From Chloroflexi bacterium UBA4730 (GTDB taxonomy: Bacteria; Chloroflexota; Limnocylindria; P2-11E), in the NCBI GenBank assembly GCA_002404155.1, contig DHJC01000082.1, positions 43,677 through 60,982 of the forward strand: DNA of 17,306 bases, in the 5' to 3' direction. The notes under the pieces were generated by a model. That model was not told the DNA's origin, searched no databases, and was given only the letters and a program-made list of their open reading frames with translations. This document shows, one piece after another, positions 1 through 6,900 of the stretch (positions are counted from its first letter, which is position 1; each line of letters opens with the position of its first letter). The position numbers and the translations under genes were made by a program.

Positions 1-930
1 TACGCGATCCCCACCTTGATCGGCATCTCCATCATCACGTTCGCGATCGCGCGCCTCTCGCCGGGCGATCCGATCCGCCTCTTCACCTTCGGCATCCGTG
101 ACTTCACGCAGGAGGACTACCTGCGGCTCGTGCACGTCTACGGGCTCGACAAGCCCATCCCGCTCCAGTACGTGGACTGGGTGACCAACGCCGTGCGGCT
201 GAACTTCGGCGAATCGCTCATCTACCACCGCGAGGCGGGAGCGATGATCCTCGAGCGCCTGCCGAACACCTTGCAGCTCGCGCTCACCGCGTTACTGCTC
301 CAGCTCGTCATCGGAGTCCCGCTCGGCGTGATCGCCGCGCTGAAGCGCGGAACCTGGCGCGACGGCGTCATCCGCGTGTTCGGAGTGGCCGGGCACGCGG
401 TACCCGCGTTCTGGCTCGGCCAGGTCCTCATCATCCTGTTCGCCATCAGCCTGCACTGGCTCCCGACGCAGGGGATGCTGACGGTGGGGAAGGACCAGAT
501 GGACATCCCCGACCGCCTGAAGCACATCGCGCTGCCGGCCTTTGTGCTGGCGCTCGCCGGGATCGCGAACTACTCCCGGATCCTGCGCACCGAGACGCTC
601 GACGTGCTCGGGCAGGACTTCATCCGTACCGCGCACGCGAAGGGCCTGCACGAGCGGGTGGTCGTGTACGTGCACGCGCTCCGCAACGCGCTCATCCCGG
701 TCGTGACGGCCCTCGGCGGCATCCTCGCGACGCTGGTCGGTGGCGCGCTCGTCATCGAGCAGGTGTTCAGCTGGCCGGGCATCGGGCAGTTCACGTTCCA
801 GGCCGCGCTCGCGAAGGACTATCCGATCGTGCAGGCGGGGGTGATGATCGCGAGCACGCTCCTTGTCGTCAGCTACCTGTTGCGCGACATCACGTACGCG
901 ATCGTCGATCCGCGGATCAAGGTCTCGTAG
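1..930 (+). CDS. Peptide ABC transporter permease, DppB/OppB type (5' partial)
   Basis: Inner-membrane permease of a dipeptide/oligopeptide-type ABC importer (BPD_transp_1 family). The frame is open from base 1, so the true start lies upstream; the first in-frame TTG at 16 falls inside the conserved N-terminal segment (PTLIGISIITFAIARLSPGDP) and is not the real start. Several hydrophobic spans follow. The cytoplasmic EAA loop that contacts the ATPase is clear at about 616-700 (FIRTAHAKGL, then HALRNALIPVV). The protein ends with the usual DPRIKV tail. The TAG stop shares its G with the GTG start of the next permease. Family assignment is firm; the substrate (peptides, nickel or other small solutes) cannot be read from a permease alone, and the binding protein and ATPases are outside the window. 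Confidence 0.95.
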   Translation, partial: YAIPTLIGISIITFAIARLSPGDPIRLFTFGIRDFTQEDYLRLVHVYGLDKPIPLQYVDWVTNAVRLNFGESLIYHREAGAMILERLPNTLQLALTALLLQLVIGVPLGVIAALKRGTWRDGVIRVFGVAGHAVPAFWLGQVLIILFAISLHWLPTQGMLTVGKDQMDIPDRLKHIALPAFVLALAGIANYSRILRTETLDVLGQDFIRTAHAKGLHERVVVYVHALRNALIPVVTALGGILATLVGGALVIEQVFSWPGIGQFTFQAALAKDYPIVQAGVMIASTLLVVSYLLRDITYAIVDPRIKVS

Positions 931-1862
931 TGGCGACCGCCGCCGTGACCGCGGGCACGGTCGTCGCGTCGCCCGACGTCCGGGTCTCGCGAAGCCTGTG
1001 GAGCAACGCGTGGTGGAAGCTCCGTCACGACAAGCTCACGATCGCCGCGATGGCGTTTCTGATCCTCCTCGCGGCGCTCTCGATCCTGGCCCCGGTGTTC
1101 GCCGACCACCTCTTCCACTACAAGTTCGAGCAACAGGACCTGTTCCACACCTACGAGCGTCCGACGTTCGACCCGCCGGCCTACCTGCTCGGGTCCGACG
1201 AGGTCGGCCGGAGCCAAGTCGTGCGGCTGCTGTTCGGGGGGCAGGTCTCGCTGTTCGTCGGCTTCGTCGCGGCGATCGTCAACTTCGCCGTCGGCGTCCC
1301 GATCGGGCTCGCCGCGGGCTACTACCGCGGCGCCTTCGACGACTTCATCACGTGGGTCATCACCACGTTGAACGGGATCCCGCAGCTGTTCCTGCTGCTC
1401 ATCATCGCCGCGCTGTGGCAGCCCGGGCCGCTGACGCTCATCCTGATCATCGGGCTGCTGAACTGGACCGGGATCACGCTCTACGTCCGCGGCCAGACGA
1501 TCTCACTACGCGAGCGCGAGTACGTGACCTCGGCGCACGCGATCGGTGCGAGCGACGCCCGCGTGATGTTCAAGCACATCCTGCCCAACGTGCTGCCGCT
1601 CATCTTCGTCCTCGCCGCGATCGACGTCGGCGCGATCGTGCTGCTCGAGTCGGCGTTGAGCTTCCTCGGCCTCGGGATCCTTCCGCCGACCCCGAGCTGG
1701 GGCAACATGCTCACGAACGGGGCCTCGTACTTCGTGCGCGCCTGGTGGCTCGTCGTGTCGCCGGGCGTGATGATCTTCGTCACGGTGCTGTGCCTCTACC
1801 TGATCGGCGACGGCCTGCGCGACGCCCTCGACCCGCGCCTCAAGACCGACGAGACGCATTAG
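930..1862 (+). CDS. Peptide ABC transporter permease, DppC/OppC type
   Basis: Second permease of the same Dpp/Opp-type importer, 310 residues, the usual length for DppC. The GTG start overlaps the preceding stop by one base (TAGTG), so the two subunits are probably made in equal amounts by coupled translation. It has an N-terminal cytoplasmic stretch, a first membrane span near residues 35-55, a periplasmic segment with the family's LLGSDEVGRS motif, and four or more further spans. The EAA loop lies near residues 193-225 (EREYVTSAHAIGASDARV followed by HILPNVLPL). It ends with the standard GDGLRDALDPRLK tail. Only 24 bp separate its stop from the convergent threonine aldolase stop, with no obvious hairpin terminator between them. 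The two permeases would form a heterodimeric channel. Confidence 0.95.
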   Translation: MATAAVTAGTVVASPDVRVSRSLWSNAWWKLRHDKLTIAAMAFLILLAALSILAPVFADHLFHYKFEQQDLFHTYERPTFDPPAYLLGSDEVGRSQVVRLLFGGQVSLFVGFVAAIVNFAVGVPIGLAAGYYRGAFDDFITWVITTLNGIPQLFLLLIIAALWQPGPLTLILIIGLLNWTGITLYVRGQTISLREREYVTSAHAIGASDARVMFKHILPNVLPLIFVLAAIDVGAIVLLESALSFLGLGILPPTPSWGNMLTNGASYFVRAWWLVVSPGVMIFVTVLCLYLIGDGLRDALDPRLKTDETH

Positions 1863-1886
1863 CTAGATACACGGCCTTCGCGGGGT

Positions 1887-2951
1887 CTACCTGGCGGTCA
1901 CCGGCTCCGGTTTGGCCGAGAGGATGCCGCTCATGATCGAGAGGGCCGCATCGACATCCGCGCGGCCCACGTTCGCGTGGGTGACCATCCGGAGGCGCGG
2001 CGAGTTGCCCAGGTAGCGCGAGATCCGGAGGCCACGCTCCGCGCAGGCCTTCTGGAACTCGCCGGCGTCCATGGCGCTCCGCTCCACCTCGAACGACACG
2101 ATGTTCGTCACGACGTTCGCGGCGTCGATCTTGATCCCGCGGATCGCGGCCAGACCGTCGGCGAGGGCACGGGCGTTCACGTGATCATCGACCAGGCGGT
2201 CGCGCATGGTCTCGAGGCCGACGAGGGCCGCCGCGGCGATGACACCCGCCTGGCGCATCGCGCCACCGAGGAGCTTGCGCACCTTGCGGGCCCGAGCGAC
2301 CGTGTCGCGCGGCCCGCACAAGATCGAGCCGACGGGAGCGGAGAGGCCCTTCGAGAAGCAGAACTGGACGGTGTCCACCGGACCGGTGAGCTCCTTCACA
2401 TCGACGCCGAGGGCGGCCGCCGCGTTGAAGATGCGGGCGCCGTCGAGGTGGACCTTCAAACCGCGCTCGTGCGCGAGATGGGCGGCGGCGCGGGTCTGCG
2501 CGCCGGTGATGACCGAGCCGCCGCAGTTGTTGTGCGAGTTCTCGAGGCAGAGGAGCGCGGATCGTGGGAACGCGCCGACCGACGGGCGGATGGCGCTCTC
2601 GATGTCCTCGAGCGACGGCATGCCATCGCGGTTCGGGATGGTGCGGCCGTGGAGCCCGCCGAGTACGGTGAACGCGCCCATCTCGTTCTGATAGATGTGG
2701 GCGAGATCGCCGAGGATCACCTCGTCGCCACGGCCGGCCTGCGACAGCACGCCGCAGAGGTTCCCGAGCATGCCGCTGCCCACGTAGACGCCGGCTTCCT
2801 TCCCGACGATCTCGGCTGCGCGCTCTTCGAGGCGGTTCACGGTCGGGTCCTCGCCGTACTGGTCGTCACCGACCTCGGCATCGGCCATCGCCTTGCGCAT
2901 CGCCGGCGTCGGCAGGGTGAAGGTGTCGCTGCGGAACTCGAGGGTCTTCAT
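1887..2951 (-). CDS. ltaE: Low-specificity L-threonine aldolase
   Basis: PLP-dependent fold-type I enzyme cleaving L-threonine or L-allo-threonine to glycine and acetaldehyde; 354 residues, normal for the family. Visible landmarks are the N-terminal RSDTFTLPTPAMRKAM and GDDQYGEDPTVNRLEE, a His near residue 85 (AHIYQNE), the cofactor-binding LHLDGARIFNA (Asp170, Arg173) and the Schiff-base lysine in CFSKGLSAPVGS (Lys201). I chose the ATG at 2951 because homology begins there and GGAGG sits about 9 nt upstream; the frame continues upstream to 3203, but that part is a low-complexity shadow of the DUF554 gene. The ATG overlaps the DUF554 stop by 4 bp (ATGA), so translation is probably coupled. 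Whether it prefers threonine or another beta-hydroxy amino acid is not decided by the sequence. Confidence 0.93.
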   Translation of the reverse strand: MKTLEFRSDTFTLPTPAMRKAMADAEVGDDQYGEDPTVNRLEERAAEIVGKEAGVYVGSGMLGNLCGVLSQAGRGDEVILGDLAHIYQNEMGAFTVLGGLHGRTIPNRDGMPSLEDIESAIRPSVGAFPRSALLCLENSHNNCGGSVITGAQTRAAAHLAHERGLKVHLDGARIFNAAAALGVDVKELTGPVDTVQFCFSKGLSAPVGSILCGPRDTVARARKVRKLLGGAMRQAGVIAAAALVGLETMRDRLVDDHVNARALADGLAAIRGIKIDAANVVTNIVSFEVERSAMDAGEFQKACAERGLRISRYLGNSPRLRMVTHANVGRADVDAALSIMSGILSAKPEPVTAR

Positions 2952-3658
2952 CTGGCCCCACCTCCAATTGCCGCGGACAGGGCGACGAGCAACGGTGCCA
3001 CCGGGATCGCCGGCAGGTAGTCCGCGACCCGCACGTCGCGGATGTTCAGCAGCTTCAACCCTACGCCGACAAGAAGCAGGCCGCCGACCGCGCTCATCTC
3101 CCGGAGCTGCGCGTCGGACAGAAGCCCGGACAAGAGCGAGGCGCCCGCGGCGAGGCCGCCCTGGTAGACGAGGATCACGATCAGCGACAGCAGCACGCCC
3201 CATCCGAGGGTGGCCGCGAACGCGATCGCGCTGAACCCGTCGAGGACGCTCTTGATCGCGAGCAGCGACGCGTCGCCGGACAGCCCGTTGCGGATCGCGC
3301 CCAGGAAGGTGAGCGGGCCGACGCAGAACACGATGCTCGCGGTGACGAAGCCCTCCGCGACCGTGCTCGTACCCCCGGGGGTCGAGAGGCGCCGCTGGAC
3401 CGTCGCACCCAGGTCGTTCAGCCGCCGCTCGATTCCGGTCAGCGATCCGATGACCCCGCCGATGAGGATCGCGCCAAGGAGGTAGAGGAGGTTCGCGCTG
3501 TCGACCGCGAACTTGACTCCCATGACGAGCACGAAGAGCCCGACGCCGGCGACGACGTTCTCGCGCAGCCGCGGAGGCAGGCGGTCACCGACGAAGGTGC
3601 CTACGAGTCCCCCGACGAGGACGGTCGTGAGGTTGAGGAGCGTGCCGGTGAACCACAT
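2948..3658 (-). CDS. DUF554 family membrane protein (YqgA-like)
   Basis: Polytopic membrane protein of 236 residues matching the DUF554/YqgA family. Conserved features include the N-terminal GTLLNLTTVLVGGLVGTFVG, PPRLRE followed by GLFVLVMGVKFA, the central EGFVTASIVFCVG, the GLSGDASLLAIKSVLDGFSA segment and the late GGLLLVGVGLKLL. About six to seven hydrophobic spans can be counted. The family has no established biochemical function; transport of a small molecule has been suggested for members but is unproven. It is the first gene of a two-gene unit with threonine aldolase (ATGA overlap at 2948-2951), so it might move a substrate or product of that enzyme; this is inference. The ATG has no clear RBS and a TACTAG box lies 7 nt upstream, suggesting a leaderless message. 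Confidence 0.92.
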   Translation of the reverse strand: MWFTGTLLNLTTVLVGGLVGTFVGDRLPPRLRENVVAGVGLFVLVMGVKFAVDSANLLYLLGAILIGGVIGSLTGIERRLNDLGATVQRRLSTPGGTSTVAEGFVTASIVFCVGPLTFLGAIRNGLSGDASLLAIKSVLDGFSAIAFAATLGWGVLLSLIVILVYQGGLAAGASLLSGLLSDAQLREMSAVGGLLLVGVGLKLLNIRDVRVADYLPAIPVAPLLVALSAAIGGGAR

Positions 3659-3665
3659 CGGCTGG

Positions 3666-3672
3666 CTAGTAT
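3666..3672. promoter_or_regulatory. Overlapping divergent -10 elements (DUF554 / hydroxyacid dehydrogenase operons)
   Basis: The heptamer CTAGTAT reads TAGTAT on the plus strand (3667-3672, 8 nt before the ATG at 3681) and TACTAG on the minus strand (3666-3671, 7 nt before the DUF554 ATG at 3658). Both positions would start transcription at or next to the start codon, giving leaderless messages. The minus-strand box lacks the final T of TANNNT. No convincing -35 was identified. Confidence 0.5.
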
Positions 3673-3680
3673 GCGAGCAG

Positions 3681-3755
3681 ATGCAGATCCCTCAGTCAGA
3701 GCAGCTGCGGTCCCGGGCGCACGAGCGCGGTGGCCTGGCGAAGCCGGGCCAGTGA
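3681..3755 (+). CDS. Putative 24-codon leader ORF coupled to the dehydrogenase
   Basis: Small reading frame encoding MQIPQSEQLRSRAHERGGLA plus four more residues (KPGQ). Its TGA (3753-3755) overlaps the GTG start of the hydroxyacid dehydrogenase by 4 bp (GTGA), the same junction used between real genes elsewhere in this window. Its ATG lies 8 nt after a TAGTAT box, matching the leaderless pattern. It has no recognisable domain, hydrophobic segment or run of one regulatory amino acid, though Gln, Arg and Ser are common. It could be a leader peptide that delivers ribosomes to the GTG start, or chance. The alternative is that the dehydrogenase itself starts at ATG 3671 and gains 27 non-conserved residues. 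Evidence is positional only. Confidence 0.4.
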   Translation: MQIPQSEQLRSRAHERGGLAKPGQ

Positions 3756-4705
3756 CGACGATCGCCGTCTTCGGGAGCTGGGCCTCGATGCCGTCAGCGG
3801 ACACGCTCCGCGCGGCGCTCCCCGACGATCGGATCGTCGCGGTGCAGGGCGAGGAGCTCGGCGGCGCGGCCGAGGCTGACGCCGCGTTCGGCGGATTCAG
3901 CCCGGAGCGCCTGCGCGGCGTCCTCGCGGGCTCGCCGAAGCTCCGCTGGGTGCACACCTTCTCCGCCGGCGTCGACCGGCACGTGCCCGAGCTGGCGAAG
4001 TACCAGAACGTGCTGCTGACGAACAACAGCGGCGCCTACGACGCGCCGATCGCCGAGCACGTCATCGCGATGATCTTCGCCGCGGCGAAGCGCGTGCCCG
4101 AACATTTGGCCGCGCAGGGCCGTCACGAGTGGCAGCGCGAGGTGCCGCACGCCGAGGTGCGTGACACGACGCTCGTGGTCCTCGGGATGGGCAGCATCGG
4201 CGGCGAGCTCGCTCGCCTCGCCGCCGGGGTCGGGATGCGCGTCATCGCCGTCCGCCGCGACGCGACCCGGCCGGCGCAGGGTGTCGACCGCGTCGTGCCG
4301 CCGGAGCGCTTCGCCGAGGTCGCGCGCGAGGCCGACTACCTCGCGGTGACCGCTGCGCTCACGCCGCAGACGCGGGGCATGGTCTCGGCCGATATCCTCC
4401 GGGTCCTCAAGCCCACGGCCTGGGTGATCAACATCGCGCGCGGGCCCATCGTCGACGAGGCCGCGCTGATCGCGGCGCTCAGGGAGAAACGCATCGGCGG
4501 CGCGGCGCTCGACGTGTTCGAGACGGAGCCGCTGCCCGCCGACAGCCCGCTCTGGGCCTTTGAGAACGCGATCCTCACGCCGCACATCTCGAACTCGTCG
4601 CCCCGGGTGCGGGAGCGCAGCCTCACCCTCGTGACCGAGAATGTCCGGCGGTTCAAGGCCGGCGAGCCGCTGCTCAACGTCGTCGATCGGTCGATCGGAT
4701 ATTGA
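3752..4705 (+). CDS. D-2-hydroxyacid dehydrogenase, NAD(P)-dependent
   Basis: Member of the D-isomer-specific 2-hydroxyacid dehydrogenase family, reducing a 2-oxo acid to a D-2-hydroxy acid or the reverse; 317 residues from GTG 3752. The Rossmann dinucleotide motif is GMGSIG at residues 145-150. The catalytic triad is present: Arg230 in NIARGPIVDE, Glu259 in DVFETEPLP and His278 in TPHIS. I chose the GTG because the catalytic-fold homology (TTIAVFGSW) starts immediately after it and it makes a 4-bp overlap with the small upstream ORF; ATG 3671 in the same frame is a possible longer start. Its own stop overlaps the TTG start of the aminotransferase. The substrate (glyoxylate, hydroxypyruvate, a branched or aromatic oxo acid) cannot be assigned; coupling to an aminotransferase suggests an amino-acid-derived oxo acid. 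Confidence 0.93.
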   Translation: MTTIAVFGSWASMPSADTLRAALPDDRIVAVQGEELGGAAEADAAFGGFSPERLRGVLAGSPKLRWVHTFSAGVDRHVPELAKYQNVLLTNNSGAYDAPIAEHVIAMIFAAAKRVPEHLAAQGRHEWQREVPHAEVRDTTLVVLGMGSIGGELARLAAGVGMRVIAVRRDATRPAQGVDRVVPPERFAEVAREADYLAVTAALTPQTRGMVSADILRVLKPTAWVINIARGPIVDEAALIAALREKRIGGAALDVFETEPLPADSPLWAFENAILTPHISNSSPRVRERSLTLVTENVRRFKAGEPLLNVVDRSIGY

Positions 4706-5877
4706 AGCTTTCGAAGCGCGCGCTCGCCGTCCGCACTGAAGGGTTCACCGAGTCGGTCATCCGCGAGATGACCCGCCTCTGCGCGGTGCACGGCGGCATC
4801 AACCTCGCCCAGGGGTTCCCGAATTTCCCGGCGCCGGACCTGCTGAAGGACGCGGCGAAGCGCGCCATCGACGCGGACATCAACCAGTACGCGATTACCT
4901 GGGGTAGCCAGTCGCTGCGCGACGCCCTCGCGAAGAGCTACGGCGAGACGTACGGCATGGCGGTCGACCCCGAGACGATGCTCACGGTGACCTGCGGCTC
5001 GACCGAGGCGATGGTCTCGACGCTCCTGGCGATCGTCGATCCCGGCGACGAGGTCGTGGTGCTCGAGCCGTTCTACGAGAACTACGGCCCCGACGCTGCG
5101 ATCTGCGGCGCGAAGCCGGTATTCGTACCGCTCCGCCCACCCACGTACACGTTCGACCGCGACGAGCTGCGTGCGGCGTTCAGCGCGCGGACGAAGGCGA
5201 TCATCGTGAACACCCCGAACAATCCGACCGGCCGGATCTTCACCCGCGAGGAGCTCGAGTTCATCGCCGGCCTCTGCCGCGAGTACGACGCGATCGCGGT
5301 GACCGACGAGATCTACGAGCACATCCGGTATGGCGGACCGCACATCCCCATGGCGACGCTCGACGGGATGGCCGACCGCACGGTCACGATCTCCGGCGCC
5401 TCGAAGACGTTCTCCGTGACCGGGTGGCGCGTCGGCTGGATCGTCGCGGCGCCGCATCTCACGGGCGGCATCCGCAAGATCCATGACTTCGTCACCGTCG
5501 GCGCGCCGGCGCCGCTCCAGGAGGCCGTCGCCGCCGGGCTCACCCTTGGCGCTCCGTACTACCGCGATCTCTCGGTCCACTATCGCGAGCGGCGCGACAC
5601 GCTCTTCGCTTCGCTCGAGCGCGCGGGGTTCCGGCCGCAGCTGCCGGAGGGCGCGTACTACATCCTCTGCGACATCTCCGGCTTCGATGCCGGCGACGAC
5701 GTCACATTCACGAGGAGGCTCGTTGCCGAGGTGGGCGTGGCCGCGGTGCCCGGCTCGTCGTTCTTCTCGCGGCCGGAGCTCGGGCGCGACCTCATCCGGT
5801 TCACGTTCTGCAAGACCGACGATCTGCTGCGGGAAGCGGGCGAGCGACTGCTCCGGGCGCGCGAGATCTTGAGCTAA
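4702..5877 (+). CDS. PLP-dependent aminotransferase, class I/II
   Basis: Fold-type I aminotransferase of 391 residues, closest by eye to the aspartate/aromatic/kynurenine/methionine aminotransferase branch. Landmarks: NLAQGFPNFPAP near the N-terminus, CGSTEAM for phosphate contacts, NTPNNPTG at residues 170-177, TDEIYE with Asp202 and Tyr205, the Schiff-base lysine Lys235 in SGASKTFSVTGWRVGW, and Arg366 in LIRFTF for the substrate carboxylate. The start is TTG 4702, whose bases overlap the dehydrogenase stop (TTGA), and the N-terminal alignment supports it. With the dehydrogenase it could take an amino acid to its oxo acid and then to a D-hydroxy acid, or run in reverse; this is inference. 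The stop is 7 bp from the convergent peptidase stop. Confidence 0.93.
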   Translation: MKLSKRALAVRTEGFTESVIREMTRLCAVHGGINLAQGFPNFPAPDLLKDAAKRAIDADINQYAITWGSQSLRDALAKSYGETYGMAVDPETMLTVTCGSTEAMVSTLLAIVDPGDEVVVLEPFYENYGPDAAICGAKPVFVPLRPPTYTFDRDELRAAFSARTKAIIVNTPNNPTGRIFTREELEFIAGLCREYDAIAVTDEIYEHIRYGGPHIPMATLDGMADRTVTISGASKTFSVTGWRVGWIVAAPHLTGGIRKIHDFVTVGAPAPLQEAVAAGLTLGAPYYRDLSVHYRERRDTLFASLERAGFRPQLPEGAYYILCDISGFDAGDDVTFTRRLVAEVGVAAVPGSSFFSRPELGRDLIRFTFCKTDDLLREAGERLLRAREILS

Positions 5878-5884
5878 GGGACCG

Positions 5885-6862
5885 CTAGTTCTCGGTCAGG
5901 GCGACGTTGTCGTTCTGGTGCGCCCGACCGAAGGCGATGAACACGGCATAGCCGTCGGGGGACTGCACGACCGCCGCCGGCGTCGTGGTGAGGTTCGCGA
6001 GCGTCGCGGCCGCGGTGTTCGCGTCGGTCTGTCGCCCGAGGGCCCGGAGTGCCTGCGGGTAGCTGCTGCGGACGGTGAACACGCCGGTGGCGGAGCCGAG
6101 CTGCATGCCGCGCTCGAACGCCGCGACCGCCTCGGCGAACCAGCCATCCTGATACGCGGCCTCGCCGTAGGCGAGCCACGCGCTGCTCGTGTCCTGCGCG
6201 TGTGCGTCGGCCTTCGCCCGGGCGTAAAAGCGGTCGCGCATCCCGGCCTCGGTCCAGTCCGGTCCGACGATCTGTTGCACGCGACCCGCGTCGGAAGGCT
6301 GGTAGATGACCATCCAGCGGTAGCTGAACGGTTGCCAGTTGGCGTTGAACCAGTCGTAGGAGAGCGGGACGTTCGCGCCGAGCATCGGGTCGTTCACGTA
6401 GAAGACCTTGCGGTCGTCGTCATAGCCGCGGACCGTCCGCCAGTGCGCGATCCGCGAGATGCTCGGGTCCTGCATCCACTGGGTGACCATCGGCGCGAAG
6501 CCGTTGGCGATGAAGCGCTTGATGAGGTCGATGGTGCCGTTCATCCGCGACACCGACCGAAGGCCGTACAGCTGGCTCACCCACGGGTCGACCGGGCCGG
6601 GACCCATGCCGCGTCGGACGTCCGCGCCGCGGAGCGCGAGCCGCGCCTCTTCCTGATCGGCCTCGATACCGAAGGTCGAAAGGGCCATGACGACCGCCGC
6701 CGGCCCGCAGTTGTTCAGGCTCTGCCACAGGTGCCGCATCGGACCGACATCGGCCCGCGCAGGGAGCGCGGCATTGACATCGTCGGCGCGCGCGGCCTGC
6801 GGGAATGTCGCAAGGAGGGACACCGCGAGCAGGGCCGCGAACAGAGGGCGAAGATGAGCCAC
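5885..6862 (-). CDS. Secreted C39-like cysteine peptidase with C-terminal helical repeat region
   Basis: Protein of 325 residues from GTG 6862. An N-terminal signal peptide is evident: basic residue at 5, hydrophobic core LFAALLAVSLLATF, and a probable signal peptidase I site after ARA at residue 26. The mature part begins with a peptidase C39-like domain: Gln47 and Cys52 in the segment SLNNCGPAAVVMAL, His140 in AHWRTVRGYDDD, and Asp158 in YVNDPM form a plausible catalytic set. Residues of about 205-300 look alpha-helical and TPR-like (SSAWLAYGEAAYQDGWFAEAVAAFERGMQLG). C39 domains of this stand-alone type occur in exported proteins of many bacteria; the substrate is unknown, and there is no bacteriocin gene or ABC exporter next to it. 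A TAGCAT box lies 8 nt before the GTG. Confidence 0.82.
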   Translation of the reverse strand: MAHLRPLFAALLAVSLLATFPQAARADDVNAALPARADVGPMRHLWQSLNNCGPAAVVMALSTFGIEADQEEARLALRGADVRRGMGPGPVDPWVSQLYGLRSVSRMNGTIDLIKRFIANGFAPMVTQWMQDPSISRIAHWRTVRGYDDDRKVFYVNDPMLGANVPLSYDWFNANWQPFSYRWMVIYQPSDAGRVQQIVGPDWTEAGMRDRFYARAKADAHAQDTSSAWLAYGEAAYQDGWFAEAVAAFERGMQLGSATGVFTVRSSYPQALRALGRQTDANTAAATLANLTTTPAAVVQSPDGYAVFIAFGRAHQNDNVALTEN

Positions 6863-6870
6863 CGGACGGC

Positions 6871-6876
6871 ATGCTA
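6871..6876 (-). promoter_or_regulatory. Candidate -10 box, C39-like peptidase gene
   Basis: TAGCAT on the minus strand, ending 8 nt before the GTG start at 6862. It fits the TANNNT-plus-short-spacer pattern seen at other first genes in the window. There is no good RBS in front of the GTG, consistent with a leaderless message. Confidence 0.4.
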
Positions 6877-6888
6877 GTGCGCCCTCAC

Positions 6889-6894
6889 TACCAT
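6889..6894 (+). promoter_or_regulatory. Candidate -10 box, HemB-like gene
   Basis: TACCAT ending 6 nt before the ATG at 6901. The purine-rich GGGGAG between box and ATG abuts the start codon directly, too close for a normal RBS, so a leaderless start is more likely. Confidence 0.4.
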
Positions 6895-6900
6895 GGGGAG

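Noticed and set aside
2952..3203. N-terminal extension of threonine aldolase to 3203
   Set aside because: The extension is an arginine-rich shadow of the DUF554 gene; homology and an RBS support the ATG at 2951.
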